From an uncultured Lachnospiraceae bacterium (lineage in GTDB: Bacteria > Bacillota > Clostridia > Lachnospirales > Lachnospiraceae), in contig CAJTKA010000003.1 in assembly GCA_910576815.1 (NCBI GenBank), forward strand, positions 128,207-192,206: a stretch of DNA of 64,000 bases, read 5' to 3'. Positions 17,039 to 26,710 of this stretch are shown in pieces. The translations under genes and the position numbers were made by a program. The notes beneath the pieces were generated by a model that was given only the letters and a program-made list of their open reading frames with translations, did no database searches and was not told where the DNA came from. How positions within the stretch are numbered: the first letter of the stretch is position 1; each line of letters begins with the position of its first letter.

Positions 17039-18604
17039 ATGGGCAGAATACAGAAGACCCAAAAGAATATCGTGTTCGGATATCTCAGCAACGGGGTCAT
17101 TCTGTTGGTGAATTTTATCAAGAGGACTGTCTTTATCTATGTGCTGGGAAAGACTCTGCTGGGGGTAAACGGCGTTTACACCGATGTCTTGAATGTCCTT
17201 TCCCTGACGGAGCTGGGGATCGGCACGGCATTAAACTACAGCCTGTATAAGCCGGTCGCGGAAGGAAACCGCGAGAAGATAAAATCTTATATGCGCTTTT
17301 ATAAAAAGGCGTATCTGACCATCGCAGGCGTGATTGCGGTTTTGGGCATTGCCATTTCTCCGTTTTTGAAATATATCCTTAAGAATCCGGGATCACTGAC
17401 GATGAAGGAGCTGGTTCTCTACTATTATCTCTTTCTGTTCAATACAGTGATCACTTATTTTGTCAGCTATAAGTACAGTCTGGTCAATGCGGAACAGAAA
17501 AACTATATCCAGACGAACATCACGACGCTGACCAGGATCGTGGTAGCCTTTGTGCAGATCGTGGTTTTGCTCCTCACCCACAACTTTTTGTTTTATCTCC
17601 TCGCGCAGTCCGTTGTGGAACTCTTGCAGAAGATCTTTGTGACGGTCTACCTGAACAAGCTCTATCCTTATCTGCGGGAAAAGGATGTTGTGCCGCTTAC
17701 AGGGGAGGAGACGCAGGTGGTTGCCACTAAGACAAAGGCGCTCATCTGCCATAAGGTGGGGGATGTGGCAAGATCGCAGACCGATAAGCTCATTATTTCC
17801 TCCTTTGACGGCGTGGACTCTTCGGCAGTCGTCGATAACTATGTTTATATCATCACCTATGTGGGTAACTTTGTGAATATCATCTTCGATTCCGCGATCG
17901 CAGGCTTCGGCAATGTGGTGGCGACGGAGTCAAAAGAAAAGCAGTACCGTCTTTTTTTGGTGTATCGGTTTTTTGCCTGCTGGCTGTTTGGGTTTGGCGC
18001 AGTGGGGTTTTATCATCTGATCACTCCTTTTATCAGTGATATCTGGCTGCGGAAGCCGGGCTGGACGCTCCCGCAGATCACGGTGGCGCTGCTGGTGATG
18101 GAATTTTATCTGAAAGGCTGCCGCATCGTGCTCCTGAATTTTAAGATCGCGGCAGGGCTATTTGAGCAGGATCGCTATCTGCCGCTGGTGCAGGGGGCGG
18201 TCAATCTGATCCTTTCCATTGTGCTCGTGCGCCGTATCGGTGTGACGGGCGTATATGTGGGCACACTGGTGTCAGGGCTGTTAGCAAACCTGATCCGTCC
18301 CGGTATCATTTATCGGGTCTGTTTTGGCAGGACGGCCGGAGATTATTTTCGTGACGGTTTGAAATATATCGCAGTGATCCTATTGGCAGGCGGGATCGTG
18401 GCGCCGATCCGCCATATCATCATGGCAGAGACGACCATTTTTTCTTTTGCTTTGATGGTGATCGTGATCACGGTGATTTATAATCTGTTGTTCTTACTGG
18501 TATTTTGTCGGACGCAGGAGTTTCTTTATCTGTGGAATGTGGTGACTGCAAAACTGCCCGTGCTTAGAAAGTTTGGTGGACGCGGCGGATCCCGAGAGGA
18601 GTAA
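17039..18604 (+). CDS. Oligosaccharide flippase (Wzx/MOP family)
   Basis: A 521-residue integral membrane protein with about 12-14 hydrophobic segments. The start GYLSNGVILLVNFIKRTVFI and the TELGIGTALNYSLY region are typical of the polysaccharide branch of the MOP exporters. It would flip undecaprenyl-diphosphate repeat units outward for polymerisation. ATG 17039 follows the previous stop by 4 bases. With the polymerase at 18606 it forms a neighbouring Wzx/Wzy pair. Confidence 0.85.
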   Translation: MGRIQKTQKNIVFGYLSNGVILLVNFIKRTVFIYVLGKTLLGVNGVYTDVLNVLSLTELGIGTALNYSLYKPVAEGNREKIKSYMRFYKKAYLTIAGVIAVLGIAISPFLKYILKNPGSLTMKELVLYYYLFLFNTVITYFVSYKYSLVNAEQKNYIQTNITTLTRIVVAFVQIVVLLLTHNFLFYLLAQSVVELLQKIFVTVYLNKLYPYLREKDVVPLTGEETQVVATKTKALICHKVGDVARSQTDKLIISSFDGVDSSAVVDNYVYIITYVGNFVNIIFDSAIAGFGNVVATESKEKQYRLFLVYRFFACWLFGFGAVGFYHLITPFISDIWLRKPGWTLPQITVALLVMEFYLKGCRIVLLNFKIAAGLFEQDRYLPLVQGAVNLILSIVLVRRIGVTGVYVGTLVSGLLANLIRPGIIYRVCFGRTAGDYFRDGLKYIAVILLAGGIVAPIRHIIMAETTIFSFALMVIVITVIYNLLFLLVFCRTQEFLYLWNVVTAKLPVLRKFGGRGGSREE

Positions 18605-18605
18605 A

Positions 18606-20225
18606 ATGCTGAAACGTTATCAAAACTATGAAAGGACGATATCCATTCAAGAGGCTTTCTTTTATGGCTTTTTCTTTCTGTTGTCCGTGACCAAGGGGCT
18701 GGGATTTTATGAATGGCAGAAAGTTTTTATCCTGTTGGTGATTCCTGCGCTGATCCTAGGATTTTTGAAGGTGCTGTTTACGCCCTATACAAAGGGACAG
18801 GCAGTGGTCGTTGCCCTGGTCCTTTTGCTGACGGCGGTCGTATTTTGGCAGTCTCACCAGATTGCAGTCTTTTTCGTGGTCTTTACCGTGCTTGGCATGA
18901 AGGGGATGTCAGTGAAAAAAGTGCTCCATCTGGCGGTCTGGGTGTGGACGGTCTGTTCGATCCTTCTTTCGGTCGTATCTTTTTTCCGTTTGGAACACAC
19001 CGTTTACAGGGTACATGCCAAACTGGGGTTGGGACATATTTTTCGCTGGAGCCTTGGATTTACCCATCCGAATCTTTTGCACATCACCTATCTCTTTCTC
19101 TGTGCGCTGGCGATCCTTAAGCTGGAGGAACGGTATGGCTGGAAATCCTATTTTTTGTTGATGCTTGGCAATCTTGCGGTGTTTTTCTACTCGATCAGCT
19201 ATACGGGCTTTGGCATCGTGGCCTTGCTTTTGACGTGCGGGCTCTATGTGAGACTGCGCCCCCGTTTCTGCCTGCTGGAAAAGCTGCTGGCAAACCTTGT
19301 GCTGCCGGTCTGCTTGGCCCTGTCCTTTGTACTGCCCTTCTTTCTCTATGACCATCCTTTATGCGGTTATGTGCAGAGGCTGAATTTCATACTCAATACC
19401 AGGATCTGGCTGGCGGAACAGTTTTTGCGGTCAGAGTACACCAGTCTGTTTGGGGCAAACGTCTCTAAGGTCGTCAAGTCCTCCATGAATATGGACTGTT
19501 CCTACATCTGGTGTTATATCAATTATGGCCTGTTTTTTACAGTGGTGATTTTGCTCGGATATCTTTGCCTGCAATTTTATGAGACCCATAAACAGCGCAC
19601 CGGAGAACTGGTCGTGCTGGTGTGTTTTTTCGCGGCGGGGTGGACGGAGCAGCTGCTCTTTAATACTTCCTTCAAAAATATTACCCTCCTCTTTTTGGGA
19701 GAACTTTTGTTTTTACAGAAAGAAGGGAAGGCGGAGTACAGCCTGTTGTTTTTGATCCCGGAGAAGTTTCGGGAGATCACGATTCCGTTTGCGGGACTGC
19801 CGGACAAGCTGTTTCCGGAGGCGAGGGCGGTTTGTAAGGCGCATAAAAGCCGTGTGTGTATCTGTGTGGCGGCGGGTGCTGTTTTGGGCTTGCTTCTTTG
19901 CTTGCTGTTGTATCGGGAGCCTGTAGGGTATCTCGTGCCGCGTTCCTACACGGATGGACAGATCGCGATGGAGGAGGCAGTCTATCTTGAGAGTGCGGAT
20001 GACGCCGACTGGTCGGGGTACCGCATTTTGAATTATAAGGATGCTGAAACGCCGATGCAGATCATATCGGGAAAGGCGATTTGGCTGGAGACGGCGCGGT
20101 ATTATCTGGGATCTGTGCTCATCGGGGGAGTGGTTGGAGCGTTTGCCGCGATACTGTGGAATATGAGAAAGCGGCGGAGAAAAGCGGCTATGGCAGTCAC
20201 GGAAATTTCGGGGTACGATGCCTGA
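18606..20225 (+). CDS. O-antigen polymerase-like membrane protein (second Wzy-like)
   Basis: This 539-residue protein has about eleven hydrophobic segments up to residue 400, a soluble stretch, then two more helices near residues 420-440 and 490-510. GFTHPNLLHITYLFLC matches the HPN motif of Wzy-like proteins and of the 8542 product. ATG 18606 follows GAGAGGAG and begins one base after the Wzx stop codon, a sign of translational coupling. The extra C-terminal extracytoplasmic segment between the last two helices is unusual for Wzy; chain-length or attachment roles are possible but unproven. Confidence 0.72.
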   Translation: MLKRYQNYERTISIQEAFFYGFFFLLSVTKGLGFYEWQKVFILLVIPALILGFLKVLFTPYTKGQAVVVALVLLLTAVVFWQSHQIAVFFVVFTVLGMKGMSVKKVLHLAVWVWTVCSILLSVVSFFRLEHTVYRVHAKLGLGHIFRWSLGFTHPNLLHITYLFLCALAILKLEERYGWKSYFLLMLGNLAVFFYSISYTGFGIVALLLTCGLYVRLRPRFCLLEKLLANLVLPVCLALSFVLPFFLYDHPLCGYVQRLNFILNTRIWLAEQFLRSEYTSLFGANVSKVVKSSMNMDCSYIWCYINYGLFFTVVILLGYLCLQFYETHKQRTGELVVLVCFFAAGWTEQLLFNTSFKNITLLFLGELLFLQKEGKAEYSLLFLIPEKFREITIPFAGLPDKLFPEARAVCKAHKSRVCICVAAGAVLGLLLCLLLYREPVGYLVPRSYTDGQIAMEEAVYLESADDADWSGYRILNYKDAETPMQIISGKAIWLETARYYLGSVLIGGVVGAFAAILWNMRKRRRKAAMAVTEISGYDA

Positions 20226-20278
20226 TGGCAAAAGCGGAATCGCATATATCATATCGGGAGAAAGATAGGAAGAACTGT

Positions 20279-22195
20279 ATGAAAGACAAGTTGACTTATT
20301 GTAAGATATTGGGAACAAAGATTAACGTCACAAACATGGAAGACACCATCGCCTACCTCACAGACAATCTTGAGGAGCTGAAGGGCGATTATGTCTGCGT
20401 TTCCAACGTGCATACCACGGTGATGGCTCATCGCGACCCGGCGTACCGCAGCGTGCAGAACAGTGGGGCAATGGCGCTTCCCGACGGGCAGCCGCTTTCC
20501 ATTGTCAGCAGAAAACGCGGGTTTTTGGAGGCAAGGCGGGTGCCGGGTCCCGATCTGATGCCGGCGATCCTCGACCTTTCACAAAAGACGGGATACCGTC
20601 ATTACTTTTACGGCAGCACAAACGAGACCTTGAAGGCGCTGGGGGCTGTCCTGTTAAAACGCTATCCGAAGTTACAGATTGCAGGTATGTACTCCCCGCC
20701 GTTTCGGCAGCTGACGAAGGAGGAGGATGACGAGATCGTCAGGCGTATCAACGGGAGCGGTGCGGATTTTGTGTGGGTAGCGCTGGGAGCCCCCAAACAG
20801 GAGTGGTGGATGTATGAGCATCGAGGCAGGATCCATGCACTGATGCTGGGAGTGGGAGCCGCCTTTGACTTTACGGCCGGCACCACGAAGCGGGCGCCCA
20901 TGTGGATGCAGAAACTTTGTCTGGAGTGGGTGTTTCGCATCCTCAAAGATCCGAAACGTATGCTGCCCCGCTATCTGAATACGAATTTTGCCTTTGTCTA
21001 TTATGCGTATCGGGAGGGCAGGGCGCTCAGAAAAGCAAAGAGAAAGGGGCTGCGCGTCGCCATGATCGGGCACAAGCGGATTCCTTCCAGGGAAGGCGGC
21101 ATCGAAGTCGTGGTGGAGGAGCTAGCCGTGCGTATGGTGGCATTGGGGCATCGGGTGGACGCTTACAACCGCTTCGGGCACCATGTTTCCGGTAAGAAAT
21201 ACGATCAGGAATATGGCTGGAAGGGGCGGAAATTTTACAAAGGGATTCGTGTCTACATCGTCCCTACGTTCCGCAGAAGCAGCTTAAATGCCATTGTCTA
21301 TTCCTTTTTTGCAACGATCATGGTGCTCTTTCATCCCTATGACGTGCTCCATTATCATGCGGAGGGGCCCTGCGCCATGCTGTGGCTGCCTCATTTTTTG
21401 CGGCGCAAGATCGTGGTGACGGTGCACGGGCTGGACTGGCAGCGGGCCAAGTGGGGGAATTTTGCCTCCTTTGTGATCAAGTTCGGTGAAAAGATGGCAG
21501 CGAAGTATGCGGACGAGATCATTGTGCTGTCGGAAAATGTAAAGCAGTATTTTGCAGACACCTATCATAGAGAAACCATTTATATCCCCAACGGGATCAG
21601 TAGGCCGGCCCCTCAGGGAGCTTTCCTGATCGAGGAGAGGTACGGGCTCAAAAAGGATGGCTACTTCCTGTTTTTGGCGCGGATCGTGCCGGAAAAAGGG
21701 CTGCATTATCTGATCGAGGCCTATGCAAAACTGGAGACGGACAAGAGGCTGGTGATTGCGGGGGGAAGTTCTCAGGCTGTCGGTTATATGGAGAAGATCC
21801 ACAGGATGGCGGCGAAGGATGAGCGCATCCTGATGACGGATTTTGTGCAGGGGCAGATGCTGGAGGAGCTCTATGCGAACGCCTATGCCTTTGTGCTGCC
21901 AAGCGACGTGGAAGGGATGGCGATGACGCTCCTTGAGGCTATGAGCTACGGTACCTGCTGCCTGGTCAGCGATATTAAAGAAAACACAGAGGTAGTGGAA
22001 GATAAGGCCTTTACCTTTCAAAAAGGCGATGTGAAGGATCTGCGGGAGAAGCTTTCCCGGCTGCTTGCGCATCCCGAGGAAGTGCGGCGCATGGGAGAGG
22101 AGAGCGCGGACTTTATTTGCGGCAAATATGATTGGGACGATGTGACGAGACAGACAGTGACTTTGTATGAGAGGGCGGCGGGCAGGCTTTTATGA
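20279..22195 (+). CDS. GT26 (WecG/TagA/CpsF)-GT4 fusion glycosyltransferase
   Basis: One uninterrupted 638-residue frame joins two glycosyltransferases. Residues 1 to about 245 are WecG/TagA/CpsF-like: MALPDGQPL, a GSTNETLKAL segment, and FVWVALGAPKQEWW with the following GAAFDFTAGT. TagA-type enzymes move ManNAc or similar sugars to a lipid-linked acceptor. From about residue 255 the protein is GT4-like: MIGHKRIPSREGGIEVVVEELA, VTVHGLDWQRAKWG, FLARIVPEKGLHYLIEA and LPSDVEGMAMTLLEAMSYG. The linker is basic. Two sugars could be added by one polypeptide. AGGAAG lies 6 bases before the ATG; the 3' end overlaps the next gene as ATGA. Confidence 0.88.
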   Translation: MKDKLTYCKILGTKINVTNMEDTIAYLTDNLEELKGDYVCVSNVHTTVMAHRDPAYRSVQNSGAMALPDGQPLSIVSRKRGFLEARRVPGPDLMPAILDLSQKTGYRHYFYGSTNETLKALGAVLLKRYPKLQIAGMYSPPFRQLTKEEDDEIVRRINGSGADFVWVALGAPKQEWWMYEHRGRIHALMLGVGAAFDFTAGTTKRAPMWMQKLCLEWVFRILKDPKRMLPRYLNTNFAFVYYAYREGRALRKAKRKGLRVAMIGHKRIPSREGGIEVVVEELAVRMVALGHRVDAYNRFGHHVSGKKYDQEYGWKGRKFYKGIRVYIVPTFRRSSLNAIVYSFFATIMVLFHPYDVLHYHAEGPCAMLWLPHFLRRKIVVTVHGLDWQRAKWGNFASFVIKFGEKMAAKYADEIIVLSENVKQYFADTYHRETIYIPNGISRPAPQGAFLIEERYGLKKDGYFLFLARIVPEKGLHYLIEAYAKLETDKRLVIAGGSSQAVGYMEKIHRMAAKDERILMTDFVQGQMLEELYANAYAFVLPSDVEGMAMTLLEAMSYGTCCLVSDIKENTEVVEDKAFTFQKGDVKDLREKLSRLLAHPEEVRRMGEESADFICGKYDWDDVTRQTVTLYERAAGRLL

Positions 22196-23403
22196 AGATT
22201 TTAATGGTCAATAAGTTTCTGCATCCCAACGGCGGATCGGAGACCTATATTTTTCAGTTGGGAGAAGAATTACAAAAAAGAGGCCACGAGGTACAGTATT
22301 TCGGCATGGAACATGCCGGGCGCGCAGTGGGAAACCATGTGGATCAGTATACGGCCGACATGGATTTTCATACGGGAAAGATGGGGAAGCTTTTGTATCC
22401 TTTTAAGATCCTCTATTCGTTTGAGGCGAAACGGAAATTGACTGCAGTGCTGCAGGATATGGAGCCTGACGTGGTGCACTTCAATAATATCAATTTTCAG
22501 CTCACGCCTTCGGTGATTTACGCAGTGCGCGCCTACCGCAAAAAGACGGGGCGCAAGGTAAAGATCGTGTACACTGCGCATGACTATCAGTGGGTGTGTC
22601 CCAATCACATGATGCGGATCCCTGCTGACGGGAAGATTTGTTTTGCATGTCGGGAGGGGCATTTCTTCTCCTGTGCCAAAAATCGCTGTATCCATGGCTC
22701 CTTTGTCAAGAGCCTGCTCGGCGCTTTGGAGGGATTGCTATATCACAGACTGCGCACCTACGGCATGGTGGATGTGATCGTCTGTCCGAGCGCATTTATG
22801 AAAAGACAGCTGGACACGGATCCGATCCTGGCGGAGAAAACCGTGATGATGCACAATTTTGTGGAGAAGACGGCAGGAAACGAGAACATAGGTCAGAGTT
22901 CGGGAGCAGACTATGTCCTCTACTTTGGCAGGTTTTCGGAGGAGAAAGGGATCGCCACTTTGTTGAAAGCCTGCAAGGCACTGCCTGAGATTCCCTTTGT
23001 GTTTGCGGGTACAGGGCCTTTAGAGGAACTGGTGGCGCAGGCTGAAAATGTGGAGAATAGGGGCTTTGTTACGGGGGCGGCGCTGGGGGAGCTGATTGCA
23101 GGCGCTCGGTTTTCTGTCTATCCGTCGGAGTGGTATGAGAACTGTCCGTTCTCCGTGATGGAGTCCCAGATCTACGGCACGCCCGTGCTGGTGTCGGACC
23201 TTGGCGGCGCACCCGAGCTTGTGCAGGCGGGAGTTACCGGAGAGCTGTTTCGGGGCGGCGATGTGGAGGGACTGACGGCACAGATCAGGGAGCTGTGGGA
23301 GGACCCCGAACGGTGCAGGCGGTATCGTGAGAACTGCAAAGAGGTAAAATTTGACACAGTTGGGCAATACTGTGATAAAATAGTGAGGCAAGTATATGTA
23401 TAG
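22192..23403 (+). CDS. Glycosyltransferase family 4
   Basis: A 403-residue GT-B enzyme with NGGSETYIFQLGEEL at the N-terminus, YTAHDYQWVCPNH in the acceptor domain and the C-terminal YFGRFSEEKGIATLL and YPSEWYENCPFSVMES motifs. A cluster of cysteines around residues 140-165 (CPNH, CFAC, CAKNRC) resembles the metal-binding-like insert of some GT4 proteins. It overlaps the fusion gene by four bases (ATGA) and is thus translationally coupled. The 3' end contains a promoter for the next unit. Confidence 0.88.
   Translation: MKILMVNKFLHPNGGSETYIFQLGEELQKRGHEVQYFGMEHAGRAVGNHVDQYTADMDFHTGKMGKLLYPFKILYSFEAKRKLTAVLQDMEPDVVHFNNINFQLTPSVIYAVRAYRKKTGRKVKIVYTAHDYQWVCPNHMMRIPADGKICFACREGHFFSCAKNRCIHGSFVKSLLGALEGLLYHRLRTYGMVDVIVCPSAFMKRQLDTDPILAEKTVMMHNFVEKTAGNENIGQSSGADYVLYFGRFSEEKGIATLLKACKALPEIPFVFAGTGPLEELVAQAENVENRGFVTGAALGELIAGARFSVYPSEWYENCPFSVMESQIYGTPVLVSDLGGAPELVQAGVTGELFRGGDVEGLTAQIRELWEDPERCRRYRENCKEVKFDTVGQYCDKIVRQVYV
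23351..23381 (+). promoter_or_regulatory. Strong promoter before radical SAM gene
   Basis: A perfect -35 TTGACA (23351-23356) lies 19 bases before TAAAAT (23376-23381), which carries an extended -10 TG at 23373-23374. It is inside the end of the GT4 gene and would give a leader of about 160 bases. The spacing is slightly long, but the extended -10 compensates. Confidence 0.6.
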
Positions 23404-23404
23404 A

Positions 23405-23503
23405 GTATGCTTGCATACATCTATGCGTATATTTGCAGAACATCCGACATGAGCAAGAAGCACGAATCGTGCGGATTGCGAATGACGGCGGATGCGAAGC
23501 ATC
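23405..23503 (+). promoter_or_regulatory. Leader with three small perfect hairpins
   Basis: The 145-base gap holds GTATGC-TT-GCATAC (23405-23418), GCACG-AAT-CGTGC (23460-23472) and GATGC-GAA-GCATC (23491-23503). No known riboswitch is recognised and no T-run follows. The middle hairpin recurs in the leader at 51502. Confidence 0.4.
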
Positions 23504-23548
23504 TGATTTTATCACAGCACAAGAAATAGAAATAAAGGGGTGATAAAT

Positions 23549-24550
23549 ATGTCCAGACGAACCTTATATGGAACCGTGATCGTGACATACCGCTGTAACG
23601 CGCGCTGCAATATGTGCGACTGTTTTAAGGATCCGACGAGACCCGACGAGGAGATCACGCTGGAAGATATCAAGAAGCTGCCGGAGATGGCGTTTACGAA
23701 TATCACGGGCGGAGAGCCTTTTGTCAGGCAGGATATTCCGGATATCGTGCGGGAACTTTATAAAAAAAGTGACAGGATTGTCATTTCTACGAACGGTTAT
23801 TTTACAGAGCGGATCATTGCGCTTTGCAGAGAGTTCCCGAGGGTGGGCATCCGCATCAGCATCGAGGGCTTGCAGGAGACAAACGATAAGATACGCGGCA
23901 TACCCGACGGCTTCAACAGAGGCTACAATACCTTGAAGACGCTGGTGGAAATGGGGCATCCGGACGTGGGTTTTGGCATGACGGTACAGGATATGAACTG
24001 CGAGGATCTGGTGCCGCTTTATAACATTGCCAATGATATGGGGATGGAGTTTGCCACGGCGACGCTGCATAATTCTTTTTATTTCCGCAAGACGGACAAT
24101 AAGATCGACGATAAATACAAGGTGGCGCAGAATTTCGAGAAGCTGATCAATGAGCTGCTAAAGAGCAGCTCGCCTAAAAAATGGTTCCGCGCTTACTTTA
24201 ATCACGGGCTGATCAATTACATTTACGGCAACAAAAGGCTTCTGCCCTGTGATATGTCGAAAAACGCCTTTTTTATCGATCCCTTCTGCGATGTGATCCC
24301 TTGTAACGGTATGGAGAAAAAGGCGGTGATGGGAAATCTCAGAAAACAGTCCTGGGACGAGCTTTGGAACTCCACGCAGGCGGAAAAAGTGCGGGAATGC
24401 ACGAGAAACTGCGACCGAAACTGCTGGATGATCGGGTCCGCCTCCCCGGCAATGCACAAGTATATCTGGGTGCCCGCATGGTGGGTGATCAAACATAAAT
24501 TTTTGAAGGGCGGGAAGTACAGTTTATCGGAAAATAAATTTATGAAATGA
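23549..24550 (+). CDS. Radical SAM/SPASM-like protein
   Basis: The 333-residue protein has the radical SAM cluster motif CX3CX2C at Cys16, Cys20 and Cys23, followed by NITGGEP for S-adenosylmethionine binding. A cysteine-rich C-terminal region (CDM, FCDVIPCNG, ECTRNCDRNCW) resembles a SPASM or twitch domain holding auxiliary iron-sulfur clusters. SPASM proteins modify peptides, sugars or cofactors by radical chemistry. No peptide precursor is nearby, so an oxidation, epimerisation or methylthiolation of a sugar or lipid carrier is one possibility. ATG 23549 has AAAGGGG upstream; a GTG at 23540 is less likely. It is the first gene behind a strong promoter. Confidence 0.8.
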   Translation: MSRRTLYGTVIVTYRCNARCNMCDCFKDPTRPDEEITLEDIKKLPEMAFTNITGGEPFVRQDIPDIVRELYKKSDRIVISTNGYFTERIIALCREFPRVGIRISIEGLQETNDKIRGIPDGFNRGYNTLKTLVEMGHPDVGFGMTVQDMNCEDLVPLYNIANDMGMEFATATLHNSFYFRKTDNKIDDKYKVAQNFEKLINELLKSSSPKKWFRAYFNHGLINYIYGNKRLLPCDMSKNAFFIDPFCDVIPCNGMEKKAVMGNLRKQSWDELWNSTQAEKVRECTRNCDRNCWMIGSASPAMHKYIWVPAWWVIKHKFLKGGKYSLSENKFMK

Positions 24551-24588
24551 TGTAGAAATGGCAGTCCGCATCATAAGGAGAAGGATAT

Positions 24589-25788
24589 ATGAAATTTCTA
24601 TATATCGCCCCGCGGTATCATACGAATCAGACAGATATCATGAAGGGACTGACGGCGCAGGGGCATGAGGTGCGTTTCATCAGCCACTATGCCGCGCTGA
24701 TCGAGGATTATTCCTGCGTGACGCCCATTGTGCTCGGCTATTCCAAATTATATGAGCTGATCGATTTTTTGTATGTGAAGGTGATCCACAGAAAAGATCC
24801 GGAAGCCATTGTGTTTAAGATACAGCACGGATTTCCTCCGATGCGCAAACTGAAGAAACTGATTTGTGAATTTGCTCCCGATCTGGTCATTCTGCGGGAG
24901 CGTTCGATGTATTCCATGGCAGCATATCTGGTCTGCAAGCGCAAGGGGTATCCCTGCATCCTCTATAATCAGAGCCCGTTATGGTCCGAGCCCTTAAAGC
25001 GGGATATCGTGCACCGCGCGGCGAATCTGCTGTCACCGAAGATGCGCATGACGCCGGTGGTGGGTGAAAAAAAGCCGGGTACAGCCATCCGGGAAAATGA
25101 TTATTTTGTGCCCTTTGTGGTCGATCCGCAGCGGGCGCCGCAGGAGAGGAGTTACTTTGAGGAGGATACGGTACATATCCTTTGTATCGGCAAATATGAG
25201 ATCAGAAAGCATCACCTGATGCTGCTTGCGGCAGTGGAAAAATTGCTTGAAAAACGCAGTGACAGCGCGACAGACGGTCAGCGTGGCACACAGGGAAAAG
25301 GACGGGCAGTCGGCGTTAAAGTGACCCTGGTCGGCGAGGCGACGAACCGTTTTCAGAAAGAATACTGTGAACAGGTGAGGCAGTATGTAACAGAACATCA
25401 GCTGGAGGATATCGTCACGGTAAAGACAAATGTGCCTCGCAGCCAAATGGAAGCGGAGTATCTGGCGGCGGATGTCTATGTGATTCCCAGCACGCGCGAG
25501 ATGGCTTCCGTGTCACAGTTGGAAGCAATGAGCTATTCGCTGCCCGTGATCTGCAGTGATAAGAATGGGACCGCCTGTTATGTGGAGGACAGCGTGACAG
25601 GATATCTTTTCCGGGATTGTGATCAGGCGGATCTGGAGCAGAAGCTTTTGACGATGGTCTCCGACAGGGAGGGGATCAAACGGATGGGCAAAGCAGGGTA
25701 TCAGGCAGTGGTGGAGAAATATAATTTCAACCGATACTATGAAACGATCATGGAGATGCGGGAGAAACAATTGTGCGGGAAAAAGTAA
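24589..25788 (+). CDS. Glycosyltransferase family 4
   Basis: A 399-residue GT-B protein. The N-terminus (FLYIAPRYHTNQTDIMKGL) is an acceptor-domain strand. The C-terminal half has CIGKYEIRKHHLML, TNVPRSQMEAEYLAADVYVIPS and ASVSQLEAMSYSLPVICSD, the GT4 donor-binding pattern. A hydrophilic insert around residues 222-240 is not conserved in the family. AAGGAG precedes the ATG. It follows the radical SAM gene by 38 bases and is probably in the same operon. Confidence 0.85.
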   Translation: MKFLYIAPRYHTNQTDIMKGLTAQGHEVRFISHYAALIEDYSCVTPIVLGYSKLYELIDFLYVKVIHRKDPEAIVFKIQHGFPPMRKLKKLICEFAPDLVILRERSMYSMAAYLVCKRKGYPCILYNQSPLWSEPLKRDIVHRAANLLSPKMRMTPVVGEKKPGTAIRENDYFVPFVVDPQRAPQERSYFEEDTVHILCIGKYEIRKHHLMLLAAVEKLLEKRSDSATDGQRGTQGKGRAVGVKVTLVGEATNRFQKEYCEQVRQYVTEHQLEDIVTVKTNVPRSQMEAEYLAADVYVIPSTREMASVSQLEAMSYSLPVICSDKNGTACYVEDSVTGYLFRDCDQADLEQKLLTMVSDREGIKRMGKAGYQAVVEKYNFNRYYETIMEMREKQLCGKK

Positions 25789-25807
25789 GGAAGTCAGTGG
25801 GCGGTAT

Positions 25808-26698
25808 ATGGTGACCAAAATAAGGCAAACAGCAAAAAACAGTTTGGCTGCATTCGTCTATTTTCTCTATGAAAAAGGCGTTTTGCATGGCCGCATACAG
25901 GTGCATACGATCGACGAGACGATCGACGAGCTTCTGCACACGGAAAAGAGCATGGTGCGTTTTGGGGACGGCGAGATCGTGATGATAGGGGGTGTCGATC
26001 TGATGCTCCAGAAGGCTTCGGCAGAAATCGCAGATGGTTTGAAGGAGATTCTTTCCTATCAGCACGATGATCTGCTGGTGACGATCCCGGGCATCTTTGA
26101 CGGGCTGTCGGATCACCATAAGGCCAGTCGGCAGTTTTGGCAAGATCACCTTCTTTTTCGCAGGAAAACCTATGAGACATACTGTAATCCAAACAGGGTT
26201 TATTACACGACCTTTGTATCCCGCTGTTATTATTTTGCGAAGGACCGTACCCCGTGCGGCGGATGGTTTGCAAAAATAAGAAAAATATGGGAAAATAGAG
26301 ATGTTGTTATCGTGGAGGGCACAAGAACCCACAATGGCATTGGCAATGACCTGCTTGCCACGGCAAAAAGCATCGAGCGTATCATCTGTCCGCCGAGTGA
26401 CGCTTACAGCGCGATCTCTGCGATTTTGGAAGCTTGTACGGCGTATCCCAAGGACAGACTGTTTCTCCTTTCGGCAGGCGTGGCGGCAAAGTTTTTAGCG
26501 GCGGAATTATTCCGGCAGGGATACCGCGTTTTGGATATCGGCAATCTGGATATGGAGTATGAGTGGTATGTGAGGCGCACCCCGGGCAAATGTAAGCTGG
26601 AAAAGCATGAAATCGCAGGGGAAGAAGCGAACCGGCAGGCAGCGCTTGCCGATAAGGCATATGCGGCATATTTGGCACAGGTGAAAGTGTGGCTGTGA
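25808..26698 (+). CDS. GT-D fold glycosyltransferase (DUF1792 family)
   Basis: A 296-residue protein with MVRFGDGEI near residue 47, the DXE-type metal motif of the DUF1792 family. That family was shown in streptococci to be a GT-D fold enzyme adding glucose to the Fap1 glycan. The family's FVSRCYYF, IVEGTRTHNGIGNDLL and LLSAGVAAKFLAAEL segments follow in order. Donor probably UDP-glucose by family precedent, though this is inference. ATG 25808 is the most likely start although its ribosome site is weak. Confidence 0.82.
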   Translation: MVTKIRQTAKNSLAAFVYFLYEKGVLHGRIQVHTIDETIDELLHTEKSMVRFGDGEIVMIGGVDLMLQKASAEIADGLKEILSYQHDDLLVTIPGIFDGLSDHHKASRQFWQDHLLFRRKTYETYCNPNRVYYTTFVSRCYYFAKDRTPCGGWFAKIRKIWENRDVVIVEGTRTHNGIGNDLLATAKSIERIICPPSDAYSAISAILEACTAYPKDRLFLLSAGVAAKFLAAELFRQGYRVLDIGNLDMEYEWYVRRTPGKCKLEKHEIAGEEANRQAALADKAYAAYLAQVKVWL

Positions 26699-26710
26699 GG
26701 GAAAAAGGGA

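Noticed and set aside
23404..23548. Riboswitch in the leader before the radical SAM gene
   Set aside because: The small hairpins match no aptamer I recognise (SAM, cobalamin, TPP, glycine), and there is no expression platform.
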